From Chitinophaga filiformis (GTDB lineage Bacteria; Bacteroidota; Bacteroidia; Chitinophagales; Chitinophagaceae): 64,000 bases of DNA. This document shows, piece by piece, positions 35,296 through 44,079 of the stretch. Within the stretch, counting starts at the first letter, position 1; the number at the start of each line of letters is the position of its first letter. The notes below the pieces were generated by a model. The model saw nothing but the letters and a program-made list of their open reading frames with translations. It searched no databases and had not been told where the DNA came from. A program made the position numbers and the translations under genes. The stretch lies in NCBI RefSeq assembly GCF_023100805.1, contig NZ_CP095855.1, forward strand, positions 5,621,001-5,685,000. Direction: 5' to 3'.

Positions 35296-36711
35296 ATGAG
35301 GAAATTATTGGTCATTTTCCCGCTGTTATTAGCAGGCATCCTGCCGGGAAAATACGCATCTGCACAGGAAAACGAAGGAGTACATGAAATGTCGAAAGAC
35401 TACCAGGCTCCAAAAGATCCTTTAGTGATCAGGAAACTCTCCAAATGGCAGGACCAGCGTTTCGGGCTGTTCATGCACTGGGGCACCTATACCCTCTGGG
35501 GAGAGGTGGAAAGCTGGAGTATCTGTCCGGTTGACTGGGTAGTAAGGAAAGGCCCCTACAGTGAGGATTACAATACCTACCGAAGTGCTTATGAACATCT
35601 GCAGTACGATTTTAACCCTGTAGATTTCAATCCTGAGAAATGGGAGAAAGCAGCCAAGGCGGCAGGTATGCGTTATGTAGTGTTCACCACCAAACACCAC
35701 GACGGATTTTGCATGTTCGATACAAAGGAAACCGATTATAAGATCACCAGTCCTAACACGCCCTTCTCTAAGAATCCGCGCAGCAATGTGACCAAAGAGA
35801 TCTTTGACGCCTTCAGGAAGGACAGTTTTATGATCGGCGCCTATTTCTCCAAACCGGACTGGCATAGCCAGTATTTCTGGTGGAAATATTATCCGCCGAA
35901 AGACGAACATGTTAACTACGATATCAAGAAGTTCCCCGAGCGCTGGCAGAAATTCAACGACTTCACCTACAACCAGATCCAGGAACTAATGACGGGCTAT
36001 GGTCCTATCGATATCCTCTGGCTGGATGGCGGTTGGGTAAGACCTGACGGTAAACAGAGCATTGACATGCCGCGCATTGCCAATATGGCCCGCAGCCATC
36101 AGCCGGGACTGATCATTGTTGACAGAACCGTTCCAGGTGAATTTGAGAACTACACCACTCCCGAACAGTCCATTCCTGATAAACCATTGCCTTATCCATG
36201 GGAGACCTGTATGACAATGGGATATTCCTGGAGCTATAGTCCCCGGGATGAATATAAACCCTCCCGTCAGCTGGTATCATTGCTGGTGAAGATCGTGTCG
36301 AGAGGTGGTAACTTCCTGTTAAATATCGGGCCCAGCGATAAAGGCGATTGGGCGCCTGAAGCATACAAACGCCTGGAAGACATGGGCAAATGGATGGACA
36401 TCAACGGCGAAGGTATCCATGGTTCAAGACCGGTAGCGCCCTATTCCGATAAGAACGTTTACTTCACGCAGTCGAAAGACCAGCATTCCATCTATGCCTA
36501 TTATCTTTCCGACAGCGATGAGGTGAAACTGCCGGCTGAAGTAAGCTTTGCGGTGCAGGATATCAAAAAGATCAACCGTATTGCTTTGTTAGGTACCAAA
36601 GCGAAACTGCAATGGACCTTGAAGGACGGTCAGCTGACCATTAAGGTTCCGAAGAACATACAGGAGAAAAGTGGTTTGAAATATAGTGCAGCGTTTAAGA
36701 TCAGTGTGTAA
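35296..36711 (+). CDS. GH29 alpha-L-fucosidase
   Basis: 471 residues with a signal peptide (MRKLLVIFPLLLAGILPGKY ASA). The GH29 barrel begins FGLFMHWGTYTLWGEVESWS. His-His at 134-135 (TTKHHDGFCMFD) is the substrate-binding pair, and Asp244 in DILWLDGGW is the retaining nucleophile. NFLLNIGPSDKGDW closes the barrel. It removes terminal alpha-L-fucose from glycans in the periplasm or at the surface. No SusCD pair or other fucan gene is adjacent, so it appears to act on scavenged oligosaccharides. A hairpin terminator follows. Confidence 0.93.
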   Translation: MRKLLVIFPLLLAGILPGKYASAQENEGVHEMSKDYQAPKDPLVIRKLSKWQDQRFGLFMHWGTYTLWGEVESWSICPVDWVVRKGPYSEDYNTYRSAYEHLQYDFNPVDFNPEKWEKAAKAAGMRYVVFTTKHHDGFCMFDTKETDYKITSPNTPFSKNPRSNVTKEIFDAFRKDSFMIGAYFSKPDWHSQYFWWKYYPPKDEHVNYDIKKFPERWQKFNDFTYNQIQELMTGYGPIDILWLDGGWVRPDGKQSIDMPRIANMARSHQPGLIIVDRTVPGEFENYTTPEQSIPDKPLPYPWETCMTMGYSWSYSPRDEYKPSRQLVSLLVKIVSRGGNFLLNIGPSDKGDWAPEAYKRLEDMGKWMDINGEGIHGSRPVAPYSDKNVYFTQSKDQHSIYAYYLSDSDEVKLPAEVSFAVQDIKKINRIALLGTKAKLQWTLKDGQLTIKVPKNIQEKSGLKYSAAFKISV

Positions 36712-36735
36712 ATAATAACCATCCTATAATAGAAG

Positions 36736-36766
36736 GCGTCTCAAACATTTGAGGCGCTTTCTTTTT
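36736..36766 (+). terminator. Terminator after the fucosidase
   Basis: A 10-bp stem (GCGTCTCAAA/TTTGAGGCGC, one G-T pair) is followed by TTTCTTTTT, 24 nt after the stop. Confidence 0.75.
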
Positions 36767-37103
36767 ATCCAGGTACCTGGTGAGGACTGCCAGGCATATT
36801 GTCCACACCAACGCCCGTTGAAACTAAACAACCACCGGGCATTGTTAGTCTCCCCTATTGCAATGACGCCAGAGATCAACAAAAAAAATTATTCGTCTTT
36901 TTATGTAATATATACTATATTTACTTCTATAACATCTCAATAAGAAGATATCCTTAACCCTTCCTGAATAAAACATCACCCAAATAACAGGTAACATTTC
37001 CTCTCTATCTATACTATCCTTTAGTATACCGGATCAGCTGTGGTTGTTACTTCAACTCAAAATCGATTTCCCGTAATCAACACACGTTAAAAAACCGCAC
37101 AAC
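36767..37103. other. AT-rich upstream region of the heme-motif lipoprotein gene
   Basis: A 337-nt stretch without a gene. It contains the AT-rich run TATACTATATTTACTTC near 36911-36927, whose TATATTTA is one base from the TAnnTTTG -7 element, but it lies far (about 180 nt) from the start at 37104. Confidence 0.3.
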
Positions 37104-38915
37104 ATGAAAAAGAACCTAATTATTGGTATTTCCCTCATGGCAGCTGTCACCCTCATCTGGCTCGGCGCCTGCAACACAAGTAACAACAACAACAACAAAA
37201 CCACAGAAAGCGCAGTCGGCGCCGGTCCCTACTCCCGCATCAAACTACCCCAGGATGCTATGGCCAGCTGCACTGTATCGAAGGACTCATTTAATACCTG
37301 GTTTCAAAGTGGTAACGCTACTGAAAATGGTGCAGTCACTCCAGCCAACAGCGTCACCTTTCCACACCAGGACAACTGTGATTTCTATCAATGGTCGGAA
37401 CGTATGTTCCTGTGGATCACGTCTTCTTCCGAGCAGTATGGCGGTTCTGTAATGGCTTCTCCGGTGTTTTTCAACGTAGTAGCCGATTCGGCTGGTGGAT
37501 TACAAATGGAGAGACACATAGCGGGCATCATTCCTACAGCCAGCAGCAGCCTTGATAAGAACGGGCCTAACAGGTTGCCTGTTTTCAGGGACAAACAAGG
37601 CCGTCTGTTTGAAGTGATGTTCCACAAAGCAGGAGAAAAAGTAGTGTTCAAAAACAACGCCGGTAAACTGATAGAACTGGGCAAGGTGGAAAAGGTAGCC
37701 AACGCACCAGCACTACTTAAAGACAAAGCCGGCAATAAGATCGAACAGGCGCAGATCGTTACGAAACTGCTCAATCCCGAAAGAGTGCTCCATGCATTTC
37801 CTACGTCCACAGGCACCGTTTTCGTCGATATAAACGGTAACGAAGTTGATGCAGAAGTAACACAGGCTACACGCAATGCACTGATCGCTCAAAATAATTC
37901 CCTGGTATATTATATCACCATGGTAAATGATATGTATGCCTATTACCTCACTGCCGTTAATGATCCGAAGTTTAAGAACGACAGCATCTCAGGCCTGCAA
38001 TTCCCGACTACGGCAGCGGAAAGGACCTGTATCGTGAACTACGCAAAGACACATGGCTATCCGGTCCCTACCGATTCAAATGCGCTGACCATGGAACTGA
38101 AAACCTCATGGGTAATAGCCGACAGCCTGGCTAATCCGCAGGACTATTTCCTGATGGAGGCTATGATTCCCACATATACCGCTTCCTCTGATACACTCTG
38201 GAAACTCTCCGGACAAAAGAAGGCAAAACTGGCCTTAGTAGGTATACATATTGTCGGCAGCGCAGCAGGCCACCCGGAGATGATATGGGCAACATTTGAA
38301 CATCAGAGCAATACACCAAATGCAGCCTATCAGTATCTTAACACTAAAGGGCAGGTGCAGACCGTTGCGGCAGACAAAGGCCCCTGGCTCTTTAACAGCA
38401 ATGCAGCCGACACTCCTTATAACGTTAACTACATTAACTTCGACGCAACTACGCAAAACCTGACAGCGGCTGTTCCAAAAATTGGCATAGCGCCCAGCAA
38501 TACGCAGCGCATGTTCCCATTCGGCGCGGCTATGGACTCCATTCCCAATCAGCAGGATACCAGCGCGTCAGCTTCCAATACCGAAATTATCGCTATCAAC
38601 AATGCGATCATGGGCCTGATACCAGGTGCTGACATCAGGAAGAATTACGTATTCATCGGCGCTGTATGGACATCCGGTGGTTCAATACCTAACGGAAATG
38701 TCTATAATCCTAGAGATTCCATTTCCGGGTTGGCTATTGGCACGAGCCTCTTGGCCAACAGCACCATGGAAACCTATTTCCAGTCCACCAGCCATACCTG
38801 CTTTACCTGTCACCATGGCGCCTCATTGGCCCCCGGCGATCTGAGTCATGTCTTCAGCCAGATAAAACCGCTGAATGCCATGCTGAACAAGATTGATAAG
38901 GACCAGAAAAAATAA
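37104..38915 (+). CDS. Lipoprotein with single C-terminal c-type heme motif
   Basis: 603 residues. The signal peptide ends in lipobox LGAC, followed by an Asn-rich spacer (NTSNNNNNKT). The body carries FYQWSERMFLWITSS near residue 95, then a long region with no family I can name for certain. Near the C-terminus STSHTCFTCHHGASLAPGDL has a CxxCH heme-c attachment motif with a following His. It is therefore predicted to be exported and heme-loaded, if cytochrome c maturation is present. A role in electron transfer or peroxide handling is possible. It is not linked to respiratory genes here, and a terminator follows. Confidence 0.7.
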   Translation: MKKNLIIGISLMAAVTLIWLGACNTSNNNNNKTTESAVGAGPYSRIKLPQDAMASCTVSKDSFNTWFQSGNATENGAVTPANSVTFPHQDNCDFYQWSERMFLWITSSSEQYGGSVMASPVFFNVVADSAGGLQMERHIAGIIPTASSSLDKNGPNRLPVFRDKQGRLFEVMFHKAGEKVVFKNNAGKLIELGKVEKVANAPALLKDKAGNKIEQAQIVTKLLNPERVLHAFPTSTGTVFVDINGNEVDAEVTQATRNALIAQNNSLVYYITMVNDMYAYYLTAVNDPKFKNDSISGLQFPTTAAERTCIVNYAKTHGYPVPTDSNALTMELKTSWVIADSLANPQDYFLMEAMIPTYTASSDTLWKLSGQKKAKLALVGIHIVGSAAGHPEMIWATFEHQSNTPNAAYQYLNTKGQVQTVAADKGPWLFNSNAADTPYNVNYINFDATTQNLTAAVPKIGIAPSNTQRMFPFGAAMDSIPNQQDTSASASNTEIIAINNAIMGLIPGADIRKNYVFIGAVWTSGGSIPNGNVYNPRDSISGLAIGTSLLANSTMETYFQSTSHTCFTCHHGASLAPGDLSHVFSQIKPLNAMLNKIDKDQKK

Positions 38916-38986
38916 GGCTTTATTCCGCTTTTAGCGCGCTTATTTCCGCGTCTGGGAATGACCCCGGGAAGATGTCATTATATTTG

Positions 38987-39024
38987 AAAAAAGGGCTGTA
39001 TCCGGCGGAATACAGCCCTTTTTT
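38987..39024 (+). terminator. Terminator after the heme-motif lipoprotein
   Basis: A stem AAGGGCTGTA/TACAGCCCTT (38991-39000 with 39011-39020) is followed by TTTTTT. Confidence 0.85.
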
Positions 39025-39167
39025 ATCCGGCACACCTCCACCTGGTATCAGGCATATATACACGAGGTGTTATTTACTCCGGAGCCTGCTTAACGTTCCT
39101 TTATCTTTCCCTTAACTTTTTATTACAATATCATTATACAATTTACAGCATCAATAAATTAACTGTT

Positions 39168-39680
39168 ATGCTAAAGAATTGTACTATTGCTTTACTTTTA
39201 TTAGCCTTCGTTTCCTTCTCCGCTACACGTACTTATGCCCAGGGCAAGATCGCTTACATTAATATGCAGCAGCTGGTGACCAGTATGCCGGAAGCAAAGC
39301 GTGCATACGACACGTTGCAGGTATACCAGGATGAACTGTCTAAAGACGGTCAGGCCCTTGTCAATGAGTTCCAGCAAATGGCGACAAAATATCAGGCGGA
39401 CGAACCGACCCTCAAAGCAGATATAAAGGAGATCAGGCTGAAACAACTCGAAGCAGCTAAAAACAATATCGACGAATACCGGGCACGCATAGAGCAGAAA
39501 CTGGCTGCGCGCGAACAGGAACTGACGGCCCCTATCCTGGCAAAAGCTAAAAAGGCCGTATCTGACCTGGCGGCGGAAAAAGGTATCGTATGCGTATTGG
39601 ATAGTTCCAAAGAGATTGTGGTAACTGCCACCTGCGAGGACCTGCTGTCAGCAGCCAAACAGAAGCTGGGTATCAAATAA
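39168..39680 (+). CDS. OmpH/Skp-family periplasmic chaperone
   Basis: 170 residues. The signal peptide ends near ARTYA. The mature start GKIAYINMQQLVTSMPEAKR is the standard OmpH/Skp opening, and a long coiled coil of Lys/Glu/Ala follows (about 50-130). The end AAKQKLGI matches the family. It escorts unfolded outer-membrane proteins through the periplasm, probably as a trimer. The gene has its own terminator and is not beside BamA or LpxD. Confidence 0.9.
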   Translation: MLKNCTIALLLLAFVSFSATRTYAQGKIAYINMQQLVTSMPEAKRAYDTLQVYQDELSKDGQALVNEFQQMATKYQADEPTLKADIKEIRLKQLEAAKNNIDEYRARIEQKLAAREQELTAPILAKAKKAVSDLAAEKGIVCVLDSSKEIVVTATCEDLLSAAKQKLGIK

Positions 39681-39705
39681 TTTTTGTCTGTGTTAGTTAT
39701 AAAGA

Positions 39706-39734
39706 AAGGGCCGCTTCATTTTTGAAGCAGCCCT
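39706..39734 (+). terminator. Hairpin between OmpH and the TonB receptor
   Basis: A stem AAGGGC-cGCTTCA/TGAAGC-aGCCCTT with a TTTT loop lies between two convergent genes. The left flank is rich in A, so it may terminate both. Confidence 0.65.
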
Positions 39735-39756
39735 TCATACTTTAAGGTGTATCAAT

Positions 39757-42700
39757 TTAGAATCCATACCTGATACCGATCTGTATCTGCCATGGATTGC
39801 CTGAAGGCACAATTACTCCCGTGTTCACATTGACGTTGTACTTATAGGTGGAAGCAGCCCTGTCAAAGCCACCCAGCGAATAGATATTCTGTTTGCCCAG
39901 CGTCTTAACAGCGCCCCATTCCTTATTCAGCATGTTGGCCACGTTAAAGAAATCGCCCGACAGTTCAATAAACTGCGTTTTATAGGTTTTGATCTTCGTA
40001 CCTATTCTCAGGTCCCAGATGCCATAAAAGCCGTTTACCCCGCCATTCCTTTCTGCAATCTTACCACTGCTCTTCCTGATGTAGTCTTTTACACTCTCCG
40101 ACGCCGAAGGATTGTCGAGGATAGCCTGGATACCCTTACGGATCTTTTCCGGCACGCTTTGGTCTTTCACATCAAAAACGTAAGCCAGATCGTTGGAGGC
40201 TACGAAATCGCCATTCACGTTGCCTCCTACTGCGAGGGAGTAACGCGTGCCACCGATACCGGAATACCGGATCCCTACATTAATACCCCAGAAGCTGGGC
40301 AATGTACCGTAGAACACTACTTTATGACGAAACTGGTTGTCGGAATAAGACATGGTACGCAGGTCGCGGGGATCATCTTTCACCATCAGTGACAGGGTGG
40401 CCGTGTTGGCTACGTCACCGTTATAAGAGGTATTGTCCTTAGAATCATTCCAGGTATAACTGAAAGATATCTCTCCATCTTTCCAGTAGCGGTAAGTACC
40501 GTCTACCACAAAAGCGAACTGGTTCACCTTACCTTCACTGTTCAGTTCCAGTACACGGCCTACACGATTGCTCTTGCGTCCTTTCATCCAGTCTGTTGCA
40601 CCATTACTCGCTGTGATAGTGCTATCAGGCACATACACACCACGATTCCCTTCATTGGCCAGACGGAAAAAAGGCTGGTCTGCCATATTACGATCAACGT
40701 ACATATAGTTATGACGGGCCAGGGTAACAAAACCGGTAATGCCCATTTTGAAACGATCTGAGAAGAAATGATTGTAAGAGATGTTTGCCTTATACACTAC
40801 AGGGATCCGCGCATCTTTTCCATTCATGTTGATGGTACCCTGACGCGGCAGTCCTAATTGATCAAACAGCTCTTTGCCAGGCGCTGAAGCAGGGTTCTTA
40901 CGGTACTCAACAAAATTTGGCACAGGGACACTGGCCCCCTGCACATCCACGGTGAGCACCTTGGTACCGTCGAACAACATATTGTTGATCATTGCATAGT
41001 TATTGATATCGGAACCGAAAATAGCCGCTCCAAAACGCAGGTAATCCTTATGCTGCTCATTGATATCCCAGTTGAACTGCAGGCGTGGCTGCACCTGGAA
41101 TGTCTTCAGCGAATTGTCAGTACGCAGTCCCAGGTCCTGGTACACCACTTCATTGAAGTTAGGTTTGTTCAGGTAAGTAGTATAATCAGCCCGGATGCCG
41201 GCAATCATCTCAAACCCCGGGAACAGTTTCGTTTGCATCTGTGCATACAATGCAGTGCTGATAATATTTTGCTTAACGCTGGGATCTTCTGCCAATGCCA
41301 CCTCACGTGCATAACGGTAAGGTTTCAGGTTGTTGAAATTGTCCATCCCGGTGAAATAGAACCTTCCGTTCATTTCACTTCCATACAGTGAGTTCATATG
41401 ACTGTACATGATATCAGCACCAAAAGTATAGTTCGCCTTGTTCGTACTGAAATATACGTTGTCAACCAGCTGCACAACATGGTTATAGAAATGCTCGGGA
41501 GAATAACGCTGTCCTCCCAGCTGGATAGCCGTATATACCGTATCTGTACCCACTACAGATTGTACCCGCTCCACGATACCGCGGGGTATATTCTTTTCCG
41601 GTAGCTGACTACCCGGCGTACTTTCTTCGAACGTATACAAGTGTTGTACTTTCAGCTCGTTGGTCAGACGCGGGTTCAGCACCGTACGCAGGGTAGCCAG
41701 GAGACTGTTGTTAACGGCTTTGGCGTCTGCATATACTTCATACAGGTTGATAGCGGTATTATCGTCCCGTCCAAGCGGAGCGCGGTCATTGATGTAGTTA
41801 TCGCGCAATGTCAGCAGGCTCTTATCGCTCAGCTGCAGGTCAACACGTGCAAAGACGGCATCAGTACCTCTTTTTTTGTCGAACGATCCGAACTGTGGTG
41901 CATTGGCTACGCCATATTTGCCGCGTGCAATTGCCAGGAAATTATCCAGCGTTGTTTTGGTCACGTTGAGGCGCTTCTCATCGGCGGGCGATTGAATATC
42001 TGCCAGCTGCAAAGGACGGGCGTCTGCCTGATGATCCCAGGCCACAAAGAAATGCGCCTTATCTTTGATAATAGGCCCTCCCAGGGAGAAGCCATATTGC
42101 TTTGTAGAGAAGTCATTCACTCTCTTCGCTCCACGGATATCATAATTGCTTGATAATACATCTCCCCTGTAATACAGGAAGGCACTGCCGGAAAACGTAT
42201 TGGTACCTGCTTTGGTCACAGTGCTGATAGTACCGCCACCGCTACGCCCAAACGTTACATCGTACTGGTTCGTCACCACTTTAAACTCCCTGATCGCTTC
42301 CATAGACAGTGCATAGGGGCCGCCTATACGGGTATTCGTGCCGCTGCTGGAAGTAGGGTTCTTGGCAGAGGTACCATCAATGGTAATATTGGTGGAAGAG
42401 CCCAGCTGACCTGCCAGGTTGCTGCCATTGCTCAACGGGGAGAGATCAATCAGTGAAGAGAAATTACGGCCATTCACAGGCAACCGCGCAATATCGCGGG
42501 CTGTGACGGTCGTAGCCGCTCCGAAATTCTCTGTTTTGTTCTTGAGCCCACTACCGCTTACAATGATCTCATTCATGCTGACGGTAGATGATCTCATCCG
42601 GACACTCACCTTTATGAGGTCGCCCTGATTCAAAGAATAACCTGTAAGTTTCTGTTCGCTATAACCAACAAAGGATACGGTGATGGTGTAAGGACCGCCG

Positions 42701-42924
42701 AGCGGTAATTCTTTCAGTGAGAATTCACCTTTCGCATTCGTGACCGTTCTGCTGCTAAAGCCGGTGGATTCATTCCTGACAAGGACAGAAGCGCCTGGAA
42801 TCAGCTGTTTGGTTTCATCAGTGACAACGCCGGCAATGGAAGCCTGGGTTGTCTGAGCGGATAGTTGTGAATGGGCAAAACAACACAACAATAGCAATAG
42901 AATGCCAGTACATATAGGTTTCAT
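39757..42924 (-). CDS. Oar-like TonB-dependent receptor
   Basis: 1055 residues from the ATG at 42924 (MKPICTGILLLLLCCFAHSQ); a start 24 nt upstream would extend the signal peptide. Domains are a carboxypeptidase-regulatory-like domain (about 25-115, SIAGVVTDETKQLIPGASVL), a plug with the Oar-type phrases LPVNGRNFSSLIDLSPL and EAIREFKVVTNQYDVTFGRS, and a beta-barrel ending QIQIGIRYGF with terminal Phe. Oar-type receptors lack a SusD partner and none is present here. The substrate is unknown; peptides, siderophores or protein adhesion are options. Confidence 0.88.
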   Translation of the reverse strand: MKPICTGILLLLLCCFAHSQLSAQTTQASIAGVVTDETKQLIPGASVLVRNESTGFSSRTVTNAKGEFSLKELPLGGPYTITVSFVGYSEQKLTGYSLNQGDLIKVSVRMRSSTVSMNEIIVSGSGLKNKTENFGAATTVTARDIARLPVNGRNFSSLIDLSPLSNGSNLAGQLGSSTNITIDGTSAKNPTSSSGTNTRIGGPYALSMEAIREFKVVTNQYDVTFGRSGGGTISTVTKAGTNTFSGSAFLYYRGDVLSSNYDIRGAKRVNDFSTKQYGFSLGGPIIKDKAHFFVAWDHQADARPLQLADIQSPADEKRLNVTKTTLDNFLAIARGKYGVANAPQFGSFDKKRGTDAVFARVDLQLSDKSLLTLRDNYINDRAPLGRDDNTAINLYEVYADAKAVNNSLLATLRTVLNPRLTNELKVQHLYTFEESTPGSQLPEKNIPRGIVERVQSVVGTDTVYTAIQLGGQRYSPEHFYNHVVQLVDNVYFSTNKANYTFGADIMYSHMNSLYGSEMNGRFYFTGMDNFNNLKPYRYAREVALAEDPSVKQNIISTALYAQMQTKLFPGFEMIAGIRADYTTYLNKPNFNEVVYQDLGLRTDNSLKTFQVQPRLQFNWDINEQHKDYLRFGAAIFGSDINNYAMINNMLFDGTKVLTVDVQGASVPVPNFVEYRKNPASAPGKELFDQLGLPRQGTINMNGKDARIPVVYKANISYNHFFSDRFKMGITGFVTLARHNYMYVDRNMADQPFFRLANEGNRGVYVPDSTITASNGATDWMKGRKSNRVGRVLELNSEGKVNQFAFVVDGTYRYWKDGEISFSYTWNDSKDNTSYNGDVANTATLSLMVKDDPRDLRTMSYSDNQFRHKVVFYGTLPSFWGINVGIRYSGIGGTRYSLAVGGNVNGDFVASNDLAYVFDVKDQSVPEKIRKGIQAILDNPSASESVKDYIRKSSGKIAERNGGVNGFYGIWDLRIGTKIKTYKTQFIELSGDFFNVANMLNKEWGAVKTLGKQNIYSLGGFDRAASTYKYNVNVNTGVIVPSGNPWQIQIGIRYGF

Positions 42925-43003
42925 AAGCGCGAAAATAAAATTGGGCACAAATCAATACAATATGGTTACAGTATGTTAACGTAGAATTCATATTACGCCA
43001 TCG

Positions 43004-43708
43004 TCACCGGCGTGTCCATTCCTCATGGATAGGATCTCCTTTTGAGCTTTTACCGCTGTGATCCCATTTGTCACCGCTTACACTGCCTTTAAAACTAAGT
43101 GAGGCCCCTACTCTGCTGTTATCCCTGGAAAAGAATTCGATATTCTCTGTATATACACCATTGGTGAAGGTATACGAGCCGCCACCTGTACCAAAGAATT
43201 CACCGGTCTTTGTATTCATGGCGATCCACTGGAATTTGGTACCGGTGAGTATCTTGATGGTTTTCCTGTCGCCGGGTTTCATTGCACTCATTGTACCATT
43301 CGTTTCCCTGCCGGTTATCTGCCATACACCGCTCATTTCGCTGTTGCCGTTATCAACTCTTGTCCAGGTGGTCTTGTTACCGTTTAAAGCAGTGACAAGC
43401 TGATCCCCCTCAAAATCAACAGTCGCCTCCAGTTGCTTCCCCACCTGTGAGGGGTCTGCAGAGTTGAACTCAATAGTAGTTATACCGGTATTGTCGGACG
43501 ACCCTGACCAGGTGCCCCCTAACGTAGATTTAAAACCAGCGGTATCATACACGGTGATACTAAAATATGCCGGGGTAACCAGCATCAGTGAAGTGGTAGC
43601 ACCGTTGGTAGATTTCCATGCACCGAGCACTTCTGATTGAGCAGCTACCCGGGAAATGGTTACAATTGTGAATAATAATGTGAAGAAGAGTTTGGTAAGC
43701 GTTTTCAT
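43004..43708 (-). CDS. Secreted protein with two lipocalin-like repeats (unknown function)
   Basis: 234 residues with a signal peptide (MKTLTKLFFTLLFTIVTISR VAA). The mature part appears to be two similar halves of about 100 residues, each starting with a GxWK/GVWQ strand. The first has YDTAGFKSTLGGTWSGSSDN then EFNSADPSQVG; the second has NTKTGEFFGTGGGSYTFTN then EFFSRDNSRVGA. It resembles DUF4488/lipocalin-type secreted proteins, but I am not sure of the family. It lies 79 nt upstream of the Oar-like receptor in the same orientation and may be co-transcribed. Confidence 0.65.
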   Translation of the reverse strand: MKTLTKLFFTLLFTIVTISRVAAQSEVLGAWKSTNGATTSLMLVTPAYFSITVYDTAGFKSTLGGTWSGSSDNTGITTIEFNSADPSQVGKQLEATVDFEGDQLVTALNGNKTTWTRVDNGNSEMSGVWQITGRETNGTMSAMKPGDRKTIKILTGTKFQWIAMNTKTGEFFGTGGGSYTFTNGVYTENIEFFSRDNSRVGASLSFKGSVSGDKWDHSGKSSKGDPIHEEWTRR

Positions 43709-44079
43709 AATTGGTGTATTTATAAGTATAAATATACGGCATAAGAAAAGGGGATGTACGCCAGCTTCTTATCAAGCTGTTTTTTCCTCGCGGAGCTGAT
43801 GCAGGACATGCCGTGTTACTGTCCTGTTCCCGGCCCTTTTCTCTGGTGGTTTCAACAGCTTTTCTGAGCATTGATAGTCCGGTACCTGTTTCTATCATTC
43901 GGCTTGTCTGTACAACATTTCACTGGTTTATTCCTGTTACATAACATTTACGGCAATGGGTGATAGCCCCGCAGGCAAGAGGGGCTTTAGGGCAAAGCAC
44001 CTACTTCCTATTATTTTAATATAAAATCATCTCTTTTTTAGTACTTTAGTCTTTATATTGATCATTTTTATCCCTTACT
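43709..44079. other. 371-nt divergent intergenic region
   Basis: It must hold the promoters of the lipocalin-like gene (minus) and the transglutaminase operon (plus). An AT-rich segment with TAGTACTTTAGTC lies near 44038-44052, but no full TAnnTTTG element is seen on the plus strand. No gene is seen. Confidence 0.3.
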
